Of a stretch of 64,000 bases of DNA, positions 9,694 to 19,645 are shown in pieces. Position 1 is the stretch's first letter, and each line of letters starts with the position of its first letter. Under the pieces are notes generated by a model. That model was not told the origin of the DNA. It saw only the letters and a list, made by a program, of their open reading frames with translations, and ran no database searches. The stretch comes from Prauserella halophila (GTDB lineage Bacteria > Actinomycetota > Actinomycetes > Mycobacteriales > Pseudonocardiaceae), in the NCBI RefSeq assembly GCF_024171895.1, contig NZ_JAMTCQ010000008.1, forward strand, positions 1,054,001-1,118,000, given 5' to 3'. The position numbers and the translations under genes are program-made.

Positions 9694-10524
9694 GTGATCG
9701 AACATCTCGTCATTCCCACGTCCGCAGGCGATTTCGACGCGATCGCGGCAGGGCCGCACGACGGTCGTCCGGTGTTGTTGCTGCACGGCTTCCCCGAGGC
9801 CGCCGTGGAGTGGGAACACCAGGTCGCACGCCTGGGCGGCGAGGGATACCGCGCGGTGGCACCGGATCAGCGCGGCTATTCCCCCGGCGTCCGGCCCACC
9901 GACGTCGCCGACTACGAGATGGACCACCTGGTCGACGACGTCGTCGCCATGGCGGGCGCGCTCGCATGGTCACGGTTCGATCTGGTGGGGCACGACTGGG
10001 GCGGTGCCGTCGCGTGGTGGACCGCCGACCGGCATCCCGACCGGCTGCGCACGCTCACCGCGGTGTCCACACCGCATCCTCGCGCCCTGGGCGAGGCGCT
10101 CCGCACCGACGAGGACCAGGCGATGCGCTCGCAGTACATGCGTGACTGGCGCAGCTCCGACACCGAGAAACGCATGCTGGCCGACGACGGTGAGCCGCTG
10201 CGCCGCATGTTCGAGTGGAAGGTTCCGCGCGGCCGGGCGGACGACTACCTGACGCGGCTGGCCGAGCCGGGCGCCCTGACCGCGGCGCTGAACTGGTACC
10301 GGGCGGGCAGTCCGAAGGCGGCGATCGAGGCGGTGACCGTGCCGACGCTGTACGTCTGGAGCACCGAGGACGTCGCGTTCGGTTCGACGGCCGCCCTGGC
10401 GACCGAACAGTGGGTGAGCGCGCCGTACGAGTTCCGGATGCTCGAAGACGTCACCCACTGGGTGCCCGAGGAGGCCCCGGAACAGATGACCGCCCTGCTG
10501 CTGGACCACCTCCACCGGCACTGA
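9694..10524 (+). CDS. Alpha/beta hydrolase, epoxide-hydrolase-like
   Basis: 276 residues from GTG. Alpha/beta-hydrolase fold with oxyanion motif HGFPE at about 31-35, nucleophile Asp101 in GHDWGG, an acid in the loop around VWSTEDVAFG, and the catalytic His of DVTHWVPEEAPEQ near the C-terminus. Asp rather than Ser as nucleophile, with HGFPE, puts it among epoxide hydrolases and haloalkane dehalogenase relatives. The Trp after the Asp (HDWGG) is common to both. Substrate unknown. It starts 22 bases after tmsB, so it may be cotranscribed with the lipid genes, although no functional link is evident. Confidence 0.85.
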   Translation: MIEHLVIPTSAGDFDAIAAGPHDGRPVLLLHGFPEAAVEWEHQVARLGGEGYRAVAPDQRGYSPGVRPTDVADYEMDHLVDDVVAMAGALAWSRFDLVGHDWGGAVAWWTADRHPDRLRTLTAVSTPHPRALGEALRTDEDQAMRSQYMRDWRSSDTEKRMLADDGEPLRRMFEWKVPRGRADDYLTRLAEPGALTAALNWYRAGSPKAAIEAVTVPTLYVWSTEDVAFGSTAALATEQWVSAPYEFRMLEDVTHWVPEEAPEQMTALLLDHLHRH

Positions 10525-10603
10525 GGAGCCGTTCCCGCGCCGCCACCCGGGTGATGCAGACCGGGTTCCACCCGGTCGTGGCCGGTTTCCGCCGGATTCG
10601 CCC

Positions 10604-12712
10604 TTGCGTGACCGGACCCCGACCCCGAAAATTCGAATCTCATTCACGTTCTTCCGGCGGACGGGTGAACGGAGGACGAAGCGCGCGCTGGTCCTGGTCA
10701 CGACGTTGCTTCTCGGCGCGTCCCTGCTCCCCGCTCCTGCCGGTGCGACGCCACCCGAGGGGGAGGATTCCGTGCACGCAGCCGAGCCGTATCTCGTGGG
10801 ACGCGGCATCGCCGACGCGACGGGAGAGATCGCCGAGGTCGGACTGATGGGCTACGGCCGCATCGACCAGCAGGCCGCCGGCCTGCACAACCGGCAGCGC
10901 TCGCGCGCGTTCGTCGTCGCCGACCGGGACACGTCCGAGCGCGTGCTGCTGGTCGTGGTCGACGCACCGATGATCTTCAACAGCGTGCGCCAGGAGGTGC
11001 TGCGCCGACTGGCCGAGCGCTACGGCGACACCTACACCGAGCGCAACGTCATGCTGACCGCCACGCACTCGCATGCCACACCAGGGGGCCATGCGCACCA
11101 CCTGCTGTACAACATCACCACGCTGGGCTTTCACCGCAAGACGTTCGAGGCGGTCACATCCGGCATCGTCGAATCGGTCGAGAAGGCCCACTCCGACCTC
11201 GCGCCCGCGTCGCTGACGCTCACCCACGACGAACTCGCCGACGCGAGCGCCAACCGGTCCCGCGCGGCGTTCGACCGCAACCCCGCCCGCGACAAGGCTC
11301 ACTTCCCCGACGCCGTCGATCCGCAGACCTCGCTGCTGCGGATCGAACGCGACGGCCGTCCCGTCGGGGCGATCAACTGGTTCCCCGTCCACGCCACGAG
11401 CATGTCCGGCGACAACCGCCTCGTCAGCTCCGACAACAAGGGATACGCCGCCTACCGCTGGGAACGGCAGGACGCGGGCGTGGACTACCGCGGCGACCCG
11501 GCACCGGCGTTCGTCTCGGCGTTCGCCCAGACCAACGCGGGCGATCTGACACCCAACCTCGACCTGACGCCACCGAGCACGCCCGAGGACTTCCAGCGCA
11601 CCACGGCCAACGGCGAGAAACAGTACCGGGCCGCGAAACGGCAGCTGACCGCCGACGGCACCGCGATCGCAGGCGGTGTCGACTCACGGCTGGTGCACCT
11701 GAACCTGTCCGAGGTGGAGGTCCGCCCCGAATTCACCGGCGACGGCCGGACCCATCGCACCTGCAAGCCTGCCGTCGGCGCGGCCATGGCGGCGGGCAGT
11801 CTGGAGGACGGGCCGGGCTTTCCCGGCTTCGACGAGGGCGAGAATCCGTTGTGGGACAAGGTTTCCCACTCGGTGCTGTACCGCGCATCGCCGAAGTTGA
11901 AAGAATGCCAGGCTCCGAAAGGCGTGTTCGCGCCGGTCGGTGCGATGAACAAGGTCCACCCGTGGGTGCAGGAGATCGTGCCGGTGCAGCTGATGCGCGT
12001 CGGCGAGCTGCACCTCATCGGGGTGCCGGGCGAAGTGACCATCACCGCGGGCCTGCGGCTGCGGCGGACCGTCGCCGAGGCTGTCGGCGCCGACCTGCAG
12101 AACGTCCTGGTCGCGGGCTACGCCAACTCCTACTTCCACTATCTGACCACTCCCGAGGAGTACGACGCCCAGCATTACGAGGGCGGCAGCACGCTGTTCG
12201 GCCGCTGGCAGCTGCCTGCGCTGCAGCAGACCGCGCACGAGCTCGCCACCGCCCTGCGCGACGGCCGTGACGTGCCGCCCGGCGACGAGCCCGAGGACCT
12301 GCCGGGCAACCAGTTCCGGCTCCAGCCCGGCGTCGTGCTCGACACTCCCCCACTCGGCAAGCGATTCGGCGACGTACTGAGCCAGCCCGCCGAGGCATAC
12401 TCCGCGGGCGAGCAGGTGTCGGCCACGTTCGCCGGCACCCACCCGAGCAACGACCTGCACCGCGGGGGAACGTATCTCGAGATCCAGCGCTGGGACGGCC
12501 GCGCGTGGCAGCCGGTCGCCGACGACGGCGACTGGTCCACGGCGCTGCACTGGACCCGCCGCGGCGTGTCGGCCTCCCGCGTCACGATCACGTGGCAGCC
12601 ACCCGCCGACGCCGCAGGCACCCACCGGATCCGTTACCGCGGCGACGCCAGGAACGCCCTCGGCCGCGTCGCGCCGATCACCGGCGTGACCCGGGAATTC
12701 ACGATCCGCTGA
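10604..12712 (+). CDS. Secreted neutral/alkaline ceramidase
   Basis: 702 residues in the frame opened by TTG. A signal peptide is visible: the basic stretch RRTGERRTKR, then a hydrophobic core ALVLVTTLLLGASLL and an Ala-rich cleavage site PAGA. The mature part is a neutral ceramidase: GRGIADATGEIAEVGLMGYG at the start, THSHATPGGHAHH (zinc ligands), NWFPVHATSM, the active-site block NAGDLTPN, and a C-terminal beta-sandwich domain from about 570. It hydrolyses the amide of ceramide outside the cell. The residue after GDL is Thr where the family normally has the nucleophilic Ser. The exact start is unsure: no clear ribosome site precedes the TTG. Confidence 0.85.
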   Translation: MRDRTPTPKIRISFTFFRRTGERRTKRALVLVTTLLLGASLLPAPAGATPPEGEDSVHAAEPYLVGRGIADATGEIAEVGLMGYGRIDQQAAGLHNRQRSRAFVVADRDTSERVLLVVVDAPMIFNSVRQEVLRRLAERYGDTYTERNVMLTATHSHATPGGHAHHLLYNITTLGFHRKTFEAVTSGIVESVEKAHSDLAPASLTLTHDELADASANRSRAAFDRNPARDKAHFPDAVDPQTSLLRIERDGRPVGAINWFPVHATSMSGDNRLVSSDNKGYAAYRWERQDAGVDYRGDPAPAFVSAFAQTNAGDLTPNLDLTPPSTPEDFQRTTANGEKQYRAAKRQLTADGTAIAGGVDSRLVHLNLSEVEVRPEFTGDGRTHRTCKPAVGAAMAAGSLEDGPGFPGFDEGENPLWDKVSHSVLYRASPKLKECQAPKGVFAPVGAMNKVHPWVQEIVPVQLMRVGELHLIGVPGEVTITAGLRLRRTVAEAVGADLQNVLVAGYANSYFHYLTTPEEYDAQHYEGGSTLFGRWQLPALQQTAHELATALRDGRDVPPGDEPEDLPGNQFRLQPGVVLDTPPLGKRFGDVLSQPAEAYSAGEQVSATFAGTHPSNDLHRGGTYLEIQRWDGRAWQPVADDGDWSTALHWTRRGVSASRVTITWQPPADAAGTHRIRYRGDARNALGRVAPITGVTREFTIR

Positions 12713-12741
12713 CCTCCCGGGTCACGGGAACCCGGGTCACG

Positions 12742-12819
12742 GGAATCCGCAACACAGCCCCCGGAACCCGCAACACGGCCCCCGGAACTCGCAACACGGC
12801 CCCCGGAATCCGCAACACG
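12742..12819 (-). repeat. Array B of the 21-bp repeat (4 copies, inverse orientation)
   Basis: Units begin at 12742, 12763, 12784 and 12805 on the plus strand as GGAAYCCGCAACACRGCC-like sequence. This is the reverse complement of the unit of array A. It fills the gap between the ceramidase gene and purC. Arrays A and B therefore form an inverted pair about 6 kb apart, enclosing tmsA, tmsB, the hydrolase and the ceramidase. Confidence 0.88.
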
Positions 12820-12877
12820 GGAGGTCGGCGGCCGGGCCTCGGGCTACCCGCCGGGAGCCACAGCACCCGGTCGTACG

Positions 12878-13720
12878 ATGAGGCGCGTGAAGCACATCCA
12901 CGCGGGCAAGGTCAGGGATCTCTACGACGACGACGGCGACATCCTGCTCGTCGCCTCCGATCGGATATCGGTCTACGACGTGACACTGCCGACGCCGATC
13001 CCCGACAAGGGCGCGCTGCTCACCCAGCTGTCCCGCTGGTGGTTCGAGCGGTTCGCCGAGCTGGTGCCGAACCACGTGCTCTCGGCGACGGACGTCCCGG
13101 AGGAGTTCGCGGGCAGGGCGTTGCGGTGCAAGCCGCTGACGATGGTCAAGGTCGAGTGCATCGCACGCGGGTACCTGTCCGGCTCCGGACTGCAGGAGTA
13201 CCGCGAGCACGGCACCGTGTCGGGTGTGGCACTGCCCGACGGGCTCGTCGAAGGCAGCAAGCTGCCGGAGCCGATCTTCACGCCGACGACGAAAGCCGAC
13301 TCCGGGCACGACGAGGCGATCACCTTCGACGACGTCGTCGCCCAGGAAGGCGGCGACACGGCCGAGCGCCTGCGGGAACTCACGCTGGAGCTGTACCGGG
13401 CGGGCGCCGAACATGCGGCGGCACGCGGCATCATCGTCGCCGACACCAAGATCGAGTTCGGCCGGGACGCCGACGGCGTGCTGACCCTCGGCGACGAGGT
13501 GCTGACGTCGGACTCCTCCCGGTTCTGGCCCGCCGACGAATGGGAGCCCGGGCGCGGGCAGCACGCGTTCGACAAGCAGTTCGTGCGCGACTGGGCGACC
13601 TCGACCGGCTGGGACAAGACCCCGCCGGGGCCGGAGGTCCCCGCCGACGTCGTGACGGCGACCCGCGCCCGTTACGCCGAGGCCTACGAGCGCATCACCG
13701 GCGAGACCTGGGGGTCGTAG
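12878..13720 (+). CDS. purC: Phosphoribosylaminoimidazole-succinocarboxamide synthase
   Basis: 280 residues. SAICAR synthetase: joins Asp to CAIR with ATP in purine synthesis. Seen: GKVRDLY at the N-terminus, LLVASDRISVYDV, the substrate block VECIARGYLSGSG, FTPTTKADSGHDEAI, and DTKIEFGRD, then the LTSDSSRFWPADEW and KQFVRDW segments. Length is normal for the actinobacterial type (about 290-300). A GTG at 12887 (three codons in) would also serve as start. Stand-alone here, without other pur genes next to it. Confidence 0.95.
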   Translation: MRRVKHIHAGKVRDLYDDDGDILLVASDRISVYDVTLPTPIPDKGALLTQLSRWWFERFAELVPNHVLSATDVPEEFAGRALRCKPLTMVKVECIARGYLSGSGLQEYREHGTVSGVALPDGLVEGSKLPEPIFTPTTKADSGHDEAITFDDVVAQEGGDTAERLRELTLELYRAGAEHAAARGIIVADTKIEFGRDADGVLTLGDEVLTSDSSRFWPADEWEPGRGQHAFDKQFVRDWATSTGWDKTPPGPEVPADVVTATRARYAEAYERITGETWGS

Positions 13721-13763
13721 GCGGGCTCGACCTGCCGGGGCGGATGCGGACCGGGATCGGACG

Positions 13764-14060
13764 CTAGCCGTCGTTGTCCGGTGCCCCGGAGCTCGGCGAA
13801 CCGCCCCGACCCTGCACGTGGGCGAACGCGGCGACGATCAGCACGATCGCCGCCAGCAGCACGAGGCCGAAGTTCAACGTCACCAGGCCGAGCACGATGA
13901 GCACGCCCGCGAACATGTCGAGGCCACGGCGCAGCACCCGGTCACCCGCCCACCGGCGCGGCGGGCCGCCCCGGCCGAACGCACGTGCCAGCTCGGGGTC
14001 GTCGTCTCGGATCCTGCCACCGATGCGCTCGAGTTCCTCACGTTCGCGACGACTCAGCAT
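13764..14060 (-). CDS. DUF3040 family membrane protein
   Basis: 98 residues. The N-terminal MLSRREREELERIGGRI-type start, then two adjacent hydrophobic helices (residues about 48-62 and 65-82, rich in Val/Leu/Ile), match the DUF3040 family, small two-helix inner-membrane proteins conserved in actinobacteria with no known role. The cytoplasmic N-terminal half carries many charged residues. Convergent with purC, 43 bases apart. Confidence 0.75.
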   Translation of the reverse strand: MLSRREREELERIGGRIRDDDPELARAFGRGGPPRRWAGDRVLRRGLDMFAGVLIVLGLVTLNFGLVLLAAIVLIVAAFAHVQGRGGSPSSGAPDNDG

Positions 14061-14485
14061 GGCGAACTCCCTCGCTCGTCTCGTCCGCGTCCCGCGCCGG
14101 ATACCCGTCGCCCCACGGCGCTAACCGCCCGCCTGCCGGCGCAGCATGCGTGGCCGCGGTGTCGGACACTCGCGGGTACGACGTCGTCCGCACAGCCGAT
14201 AGCCCGGCGACGTTGCGCGTCGTATGGTGGTCGCAGCTGTGGGACGAAAGCCCCGGGGACCGCGCACCTCCCCCCTCGTTGCGGGCCCCGGATGAGGAGA
14301 ACGCCCGGCACGCCTCCGCTCGGTGGGTGTGCCGGGCGTTCTGCATGTGACGCCCGCGCTGCGACCTGCGCTGTCACCGGCACACGCGCCTGCGCCTGGC
14401 GCTGCGACCGTCGCGCCCGCCGGACGGCCCGGTCTCCGTGCTCCGCTCCCCGATCGGCACGGCACGCCGCCGGTATCCTGGGGGC
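14061..14485. other. Gene-poor stretch with one strong hairpin
   Basis: No convincing gene. A perfect 13-bp inverted repeat lies at 14299-14311 and 14329-14341 (GAACGCCCGGCAC against its complement, 17-base loop). A 23-codon frame with an ATG at 14224 precedes the hairpin but has no ribosome site. The hairpin could be a terminator for an unannotated transcript or an attenuator-like leader of the downstream pseudouridine synthase. Nothing else recognised. Confidence 0.5.
14299..14341 (+). terminator. Hairpin, possible rho-independent-like terminator or leader structure
   Basis: Perfect 13-bp stem with a 17-base loop, followed by TGCATGTGA rather than a T tract. Actinobacterial terminators often lack the T tract, so a terminator role is possible but not shown. 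It lies 145 bases before the next gene. Confidence 0.4.
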
Positions 14486-15394
14486 ATGAAACGCCCCGTC
14501 TCGCCGTTGCCGCAGCGCAACGGGCTCGACGCGGCGCGGATCCGGTTGCCCGTCGACGGGACGTGGGCGACCGTGCGCGAACACCTGGTGCAGCGGCTGC
14601 ACCGGCTGGAACCCACCTATATCGACGAGATGCTCACCGCGGGCCGGTTCGTGACGGCCACGGGGCCGGTGTCGGTGGACACCCCGTACGTGCCGGGCGA
14701 GTTCGTGTGGTTCCACCGCGACCTGCCCGACGAGGTTCCGGTGCCGTTCGACATCGGCATCGTCCACCGCGACGACGACCTGGTCGTGGCCGACAAACCG
14801 CACTTCCTCGCGACGATCCCGCGCGGCAATCACGTCATGCAGACCGCGCTGGTGCGCCTGCGCGACGAGCTGGGCCTGCCCGAGCTGAGTCCCGTGCACC
14901 GGCTCGACCGCGTGACCGCCGGGCTGCTGATGTTCACCGTGCGGCGGGAACTGCGCGGGCCGTATCAGAACCTGTTCCGCGACCGTGTGGTGCACAAGGA
15001 GTACGAGGCGATCGCCCCGCAGAACCCGGAGCTGACACTGCCGCGCACGGTACGCAGCCGGATCGTCAAACGCCGCGAGGTCGTCACCGCCGAGGAGGTT
15101 CCGGGCGAGCCGAACGCCGAGACGTACGTCGAACTCCTCGAGGCCCGCGACGGACTCGGCCGCTACCGGCTCGTCCCCGCCACGGGCCGCACCCATCAGC
15201 TGCGGGTGCACCTGAACTCGCTCGGCACGCCGATCGTGGGCGATTCGTTCTACCCGGTGACCTACGAGACCGCTCTCGACGACTTCCGCAACCCGCTGCA
15301 GCTGCTCGCGAAGGTCCTCGAGTTCACCGACCCGCTCACCGGCGAGCACCGCCGGTTCGAGAGCAGCCGCACCCTGTCGGCCTGGCCCGCCTGA
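14486..15394 (+). CDS. RluA-family RNA pseudouridine synthase
   Basis: 302 residues from the ATG at 14486 (an upstream in-frame start at 14438 gives an unlikely Arg-rich extension). Catalytic motif HRLDRVTAGLL with the nucleophilic Asp, plus IVHRDDDLVVADKPHFL and the C-terminal TGRTHQLRVHLNSLGTPIVGD, define the RluA group, which isomerises uridines in rRNA or tRNA. An N-terminal region with some S4-like character (YIDEMLTAGRFV) precedes the catalytic domain. The RNA target cannot be told from sequence. Confidence 0.88.
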   Translation: MKRPVSPLPQRNGLDAARIRLPVDGTWATVREHLVQRLHRLEPTYIDEMLTAGRFVTATGPVSVDTPYVPGEFVWFHRDLPDEVPVPFDIGIVHRDDDLVVADKPHFLATIPRGNHVMQTALVRLRDELGLPELSPVHRLDRVTAGLLMFTVRRELRGPYQNLFRDRVVHKEYEAIAPQNPELTLPRTVRSRIVKRREVVTAEEVPGEPNAETYVELLEARDGLGRYRLVPATGRTHQLRVHLNSLGTPIVGDSFYPVTYETALDDFRNPLQLLAKVLEFTDPLTGEHRRFESSRTLSAWPA

Positions 15395-15403
15395 ACTCGG
15401 ACT

Positions 15404-15442
<39 letters not shown>

Positions 15443-15490
15443 ATCGAGTCTCGGACCACCACCGCGGCACGTGAACAAGTCAGCACAGGT

Positions 15491-15643
15491 CACCAGCGTT
15501 CCTCGTCCCGCATATCCGAGAGGACATCGGTGAGCTCGCGGTGGCCATCCGCCACCGGCGGAAGTTCTTCCAGATCACACAGCCTGCCGACAGGTGGCCG
15601 GTACAGCCCGGCACCCTCCAGCAGCTCCAGCACCGACGCCATA
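15491..15643 (-). CDS. Possible small acidic protein, 50 residues
   Basis: Frame ATG to TGA encoding MASVLELLEGAGLYRPPVGR and onward, ending RDEERW. Composition looks protein-like: an amphipathic start, a Cys-Asp-Leu-Glu-Glu-Leu-Pro-Pro segment, and an acidic helical end (HRELTDVLSDMRDEERW). No strong ribosome site is seen (only GAGAG about 17 bases upstream). It resembles short uncharacterised actinobacterial proteins of DUF-like nature, but I do not recognise a family. Lies just downstream of the CAGG run and beyond the 3' end of parC on the same strand. Confidence 0.4.
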
Positions 15644-15792
15644 GCCGAACTGTAACTCTCGACGTGCTCTACTGACGCGGAACAGCTCCGCTCAGCTCAG
15701 CCCGACCACCGTCACGTAAGCGCAAGTCCGCCCGATCGTCGATGCGCGCGTGTGCCGACCACCCACAACGCCGACACCCGCCACCGGCGGGC

Positions 15793-18700
15793 TCAGCCGC
15801 GTTCGATGCGGTGGCCGATGACCTCCGGGCCGGGGTGGGCCGCGCCGGAACCGTCGCGGCGGTCGTCGATCTCGGGCAGCTCCACCGCGTCTCCCTTGCG
15901 GGAACTGCCCGCGGGCCTCGGTCCGATCCACGCCACCCGGATCGCGTCCTCGCCCTTGAGCAGCCGGTGCGCGCGTACACCCACGGTCGCACGGCCCTTG
16001 GCGGGGTACTCCGCGAACGGCGTCACCTTCACCGTCTCGCCCGTCGCCGTGACGACGAGCGGCTCACCGTGATCGTCGTCGTCCGTGCGCACCGCGCCGA
16101 AGAACACCGCCTCGGCGTCGCCGGACAGCTTCACGCCCGCCATGCCTCCGCTCTTGAGCCCCTGCGGCCGCACCAGCGAGGCCGAGTAGCGCAGCAGCGA
16201 CGCCGCCGAGGTCACGAACGCCAGCTCCTCCTCGCCGTCGGTCAGCCACGTGGCTCCGACGACCTCGTCCCCCTCCTTGAGGTTGATGACCTCGAATTCC
16301 TCCGACCGCACCGGCCAGTCGGGCGCGCACACCTTGACCACACCGGCCTTCGTGCCGAGAGCCAGCCCCGGCGAGTCGCCGATGTGGTCCCCGAGCGGGG
16401 CGAGTCCGACGATCCGCTCGCCCTTCGCCAACGGCACGAGCTCCTTCGAAGCCATTCCACCGCGCAGCGACACCGTTCCGCTCTGCTCCGGCAGCACCGG
16501 CAGCGGCAGCACGTCCACCTTGAACGCGCGTCCAGCGCTCGTCACCAGCACCACCTGGCCACGGGCGGTCGTGCGCACGAGCCCGTGCACCGCGTCGTGT
16601 TTCACGCGGCCGCTGCGACGGCGGTTCTCCTGCGCCTCCTCCGATTCCGCCGCCGTGCGGGCGACGAGGCCGGTGGCCGACAACACCACGTGGCACGGGT
16701 CGTCGGCGACCTCCAGCGGCCCGGCCGGTTTGGACGCGGCCAGCACCTCCTTGAGGTCACCGTCGATCAGCGCGGTGCGCCGTTCGGTCGGGAAGTCCTT
16801 GGCGATCGTCGCCAGCTCGGCCGAGACGACCTTCTTGAGCTCCTTGTCGTCGTCCAGGATCTTCGACAGCTCCGCGATCTCCGCGCGCAGCTTCTCGTCC
16901 TCCTGTTCGAGGTCGAGCTTGTCGAACTTGGTCAGCCTCCGCAGCGGAGTGTCCAAAATGTAGGTCGCCTGGATCTCGGTGAGTTCGAACCGCTTCATCA
17001 GGCCATCCTTCGCGGCCTGCGCGTTGTCGCTCTGCCGGATGAGCTTGATGACCCTGTCGATGTCGACGAGCGCCTTGAGCAGGCCTTCCACCAGGTGCAG
17101 CCGCTCCTCCCGCTTGCGCCTGCGGTAGCGGGTGCGGCGGGTGACGACGTCGTAGCGGTGCTGGAGGAACACCTCGAGCAGCGGCTTCAGCCCGAGCGTC
17201 TGCGGTTTCCCGTCGACGAGCACGAGGTTGTTGATGCCGAACGACTGCTCGAGCGGCGTCAACCGGTACAGGTCGGCCAGCAGCGCCTGCGGGTTGACGC
17301 CGACCTTGCACTCGATGACCAGCCGCGTGCCGTTCTCGCGGTCGGTGAGGTCCTTGACGTCGGCGATGCCGGTGAGCCGTTTGGTCTTGTTGACCTCGTC
17401 GGTGATGCGTTCGATCACCTTCTCCGGGCCGACGCCGTAGGGCAGCTCGGTGACGGTGATGCCCTGCCGCCTGCTGCCCTCGACCGGGCCGGTCTCCACG
17501 GTCGCCCGCATCCGCACGACACCGCGGCCCGTCTCGTAGGCCTTGCGCACCTGGTCCAGGCCGAGCAGCTGCCCACCGGTGGGCAGGTCGGGCCCCGGCA
17601 CGAACTCCATCAGCTTGTCGAGCGAGGCGTTCGGATGGTTGATCAACCAGCGTGCGGCGGCGATGACCTCGCTGAGGTTGTGCGGGATCATGTTCGTCGC
17701 CATGCCGACGGCGATCCCGGACGTGCCGTTGACGAGCAGGTTCGGGAAGGACGCGGGCACCACCGACGGTTCGAGCAGTTCGCCGTCGTAGTTCGGCCGC
17801 ATGTCGACGGTCTCTTCGCCGAGTTCGCCGACGAGCAGCATCGCCTCGGGCGACATGCGAGCTTCCGTGTTGTGGTTGACGAAACCGCCGGCGAGGAAGG
17901 AATGGTCGTCCGACTCGACGCGAACCGAGTACACTTCGGCCGGTTCTGCCTCCTCGACGGCGGTGACCTGCTCGAACCGGTACCCGGAATCCATGATCGG
18001 AAGGATCGTCTTCAGGACCTCGGTGTCCTTGATCCGGTCGATGATGCGGAGACGCTCGGTCTCCCAACGCTCCATCCGGTCGAAATTGTGCTGCGTGAGC
18101 CACTTCCGCCCGCTGCCGCGCCGGTCGAAGTCCAAGGCACCGCGCACGTAGTCGGCCACGAACGGAACGTGGTCGGAGCTCAACCGGTGTGGGCGTAGCG
18201 GCGAGCACTGCAGCAACTCCTGCAATGTGGCCTGCTTGGTCTTGAGAAACCCTACGCGCTCGGCGAAGGCCTTGACATTGCGCGGGCCCGCGATGACCAG
18301 TCGCCGCTCGATCGAACCGCTCTGCCGCGTGTAGGCACAGATTCGCGCCATGACACCGAACTCCGCCAGCAGCTCCTGCATTTCGGATGCCAGACGCTCA
18401 CTGTAGGTGCTGTACTGGATGGTGAACGAGTTGTCGGCCCGACGAACGCCACCGTCGCCCTCGAACGCGGCCATCAGAAACGCACGCTTGGTTCCCCAGC
18501 CGCCCGTCCAGACATGTTCCGGCACGAACTTTTCCTTGGCCCCGTGCCCGATGAACTCGGCCAAGGGGCTACGCCGGAACGCGTCCATGCCGCCCGCGTA
18601 CTCCCGGATGTCCAGTTCACGAATCCGCTTCCGGTCGCGGCGTGTCTCCCGCTCGTACACGTACCGCTGACCGCCGACAACCTGGTCGTAGGCGTGCAAC

Positions 18701-19563
18701 ACCTCGTCGAAGTAGTGGTCGTCGGTGTTGTTGAACCCGGCGCGATTCTCGCCGGCGAAACCTTCCGAGACCCACGCACCTGCGAGTACACCCAGCATGT
18801 ACTCGCGCGCGGTGGGCACGACCTGTGTCCAGGCGTTGCGTGCCACGCAGACGACCGATCCCGGCTCGACCTCGTCCAACCTGCGCCACTGGAACAGTGG
18901 GACACCGGCAGGCGCTTCGAGGCACAGTACGAGGTGGTTCTCGCTGCCACGCAGTGAGAACCCGGACTGCGTGGTCATGCGCAGGGTCGGATGCACCCCG
19001 GAGTTGAAGACCTTGTTCACCCGAACGGCCTTGCCGTCCTTGTCGAGCACCTCGAAGTCGGCATCCGCCTCGGAGTTCTCGGACAGATCGACCATGTCGG
19101 CGATACGCGGGCTCGACCCGTCCGCGAGCCGGATACGAGTGTCACCCACGACGCAGTAACGCGAGGCTGCCGGTCCGTCGTCCGGGCTTCCGAAATTACC
19201 GTGCCCGTCCACCAGCGGGACGTTCATCGAGAAGTCCTGCGCCAGGCGCACCATCGCGTCGTAGATCGCGACGTCGCCGTGCGGGTGGTAGCGGCCCATC
19301 ACGTCGCCCACCACGCGGGAGGACTTCACGTACGCGTGGCTGGGCCGGTAGCCGTTCTCGTTCATGGAGAACAGGATCCGGCGGTGCACCGGCTTGAGGC
19401 CGTCACGGGCGTCCGGCAGGGCCCGGGAGTGGATGACCGAGTAGGCGTACTCCAAGTACGAGTCCTCGATCTCGGCCGTGAGCGAGTTGTCGTAGACCTG
19501 GGCGCCGGCCTGGTCGAACGCGGCCGGATCGACGCGGGTGGTCGGATTCTTTCGGCGTGCCAT
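15793..19563 (-). CDS. parC: Type IIA topoisomerase subunit A (ParC-like), intein-interrupted
   Basis: 1256 codons: an 827-residue host protein carrying a 429-residue intein (residues 137-565). The host part has the winged-helix/tower features [25 protein letters not shown], catalytic Tyr136 in AASRY, and a C-terminal beta-pinwheel domain. No GyrA box (QRRGGKG) is seen and the sequence [18 protein letters not shown] differs from actinobacterial GyrA, so it is called the second enzyme, topoisomerase IV-like as in Streptomyces, not gyrase. Cuts and rejoins DNA with ParE as partner, encoded just upstream on the same strand. ATG is preceded by AGGAG. The intein must splice for activity because it splits the catalytic Tyr from the following Thr. 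Confidence 0.85.
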   Translation of the reverse strand: MARRKNPTTRVDPAAFDQAGAQVYDNSLTAEIEDSYLEYAYSVIHSRALPDARDGLKPVHRRILFSMNENGYRPSHAYVKSSRVVGDVMGRYHPHGDVAIYDAMVRLAQDFSMNVPLVDGHGNFGSPDDGPAASRYCVVGDTRIRLADGSSPRIADMVDLSENSEADADFEVLDKDGKAVRVNKVFNSGVHPTLRMTTQSGFSLRGSENHLVLCLEAPAGVPLFQWRRLDEVEPGSVVCVARNAWTQVVPTAREYMLGVLAGAWVSEGFAGENRAGFNNTDDHYFDEVLHAYDQVVGGQRYVYERETRRDRKRIRELDIREYAGGMDAFRRSPLAEFIGHGAKEKFVPEHVWTGGWGTKRAFLMAAFEGDGGVRRADNSFTIQYSTYSERLASEMQELLAEFGVMARICAYTRQSGSIERRLVIAGPRNVKAFAERVGFLKTKQATLQELLQCSPLRPHRLSSDHVPFVADYVRGALDFDRRGSGRKWLTQHNFDRMERWETERLRIIDRIKDTEVLKTILPIMDSGYRFEQVTAVEEAEPAEVYSVRVESDDHSFLAGGFVNHNTEARMSPEAMLLVGELGEETVDMRPNYDGELLEPSVVPASFPNLLVNGTSGIAVGMATNMIPHNLSEVIAAARWLINHPNASLDKLMEFVPGPDLPTGGQLLGLDQVRKAYETGRGVVRMRATVETGPVEGSRRQGITVTELPYGVGPEKVIERITDEVNKTKRLTGIADVKDLTDRENGTRLVIECKVGVNPQALLADLYRLTPLEQSFGINNLVLVDGKPQTLGLKPLLEVFLQHRYDVVTRRTRYRRRKREERLHLVEGLLKALVDIDRVIKLIRQSDNAQAAKDGLMKRFELTEIQATYILDTPLRRLTKFDKLDLEQEDEKLRAEIAELSKILDDDKELKKVVSAELATIAKDFPTERRTALIDGDLKEVLAASKPAGPLEVADDPCHVVLSATGLVARTAAESEEAQENRRRSGRVKHDAVHGLVRTTARGQVVLVTSAGRAFKVDVLPLPVLPEQSGTVSLRGGMASKELVPLAKGERIVGLAPLGDHIGDSPGLALGTKAGVVKVCAPDWPVRSEEFEVINLKEGDEVVGATWLTDGEEELAFVTSAASLLRYSASLVRPQGLKSGGMAGVKLSGDAEAVFFGAVRTDDDDHGEPLVVTATGETVKVTPFAEYPAKGRATVGVRAHRLLKGEDAIRVAWIGPRPAGSSRKGDAVELPEIDDRRDGSGAAHPGPEVIGHRIERG
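17869..19155 (-). mobile_element. Intein in ParC with LAGLIDADG homing endonuclease
   Basis: 429 residues inserted between the catalytic Tyr and Thr of the host (SRY / TEARM). N-terminal splice block [10 protein letters not shown] with Cys1; block B has SENH (Ser in place of the common Thr); C-terminal blocks [17 protein letters not shown] and VNHN, followed by host Thr+1. The central part holds two dodecapeptide motifs, [12 protein letters not shown] and [11 protein letters not shown], both keeping the acidic residue next to Gly, so the endonuclease may be active. The insertion site is the same as that of the mycobacterial GyrA intein (from memory). Confidence 0.93.
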
Positions 19564-19599
19564 CGTGGTGTCCGGCTCCTGGTTCGTGCGCTGGCTCTG

Positions 19600-19638
19600 G
19601 GATACGGGCTGCGGATACGTGCTGCGGATACGGGGTGC
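19600..19638 (-). repeat. Three 13-bp direct repeats between parE and parC
   Basis: GGATACGNGCTGC-like units at 19600, 19613 and 19626 (plus strand). They occupy most of the 82-base spacer between the two genes. Origin and role unknown; probably slippage-derived. Confidence 0.75.
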
Positions 19639-19645
19639 GGCGGCG

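Noticed and set aside
14224-14295. 23-codon leader peptide before the pseudouridine synthase
   Set aside because: No ribosome site and no regulatory codon run; not listed as a gene.
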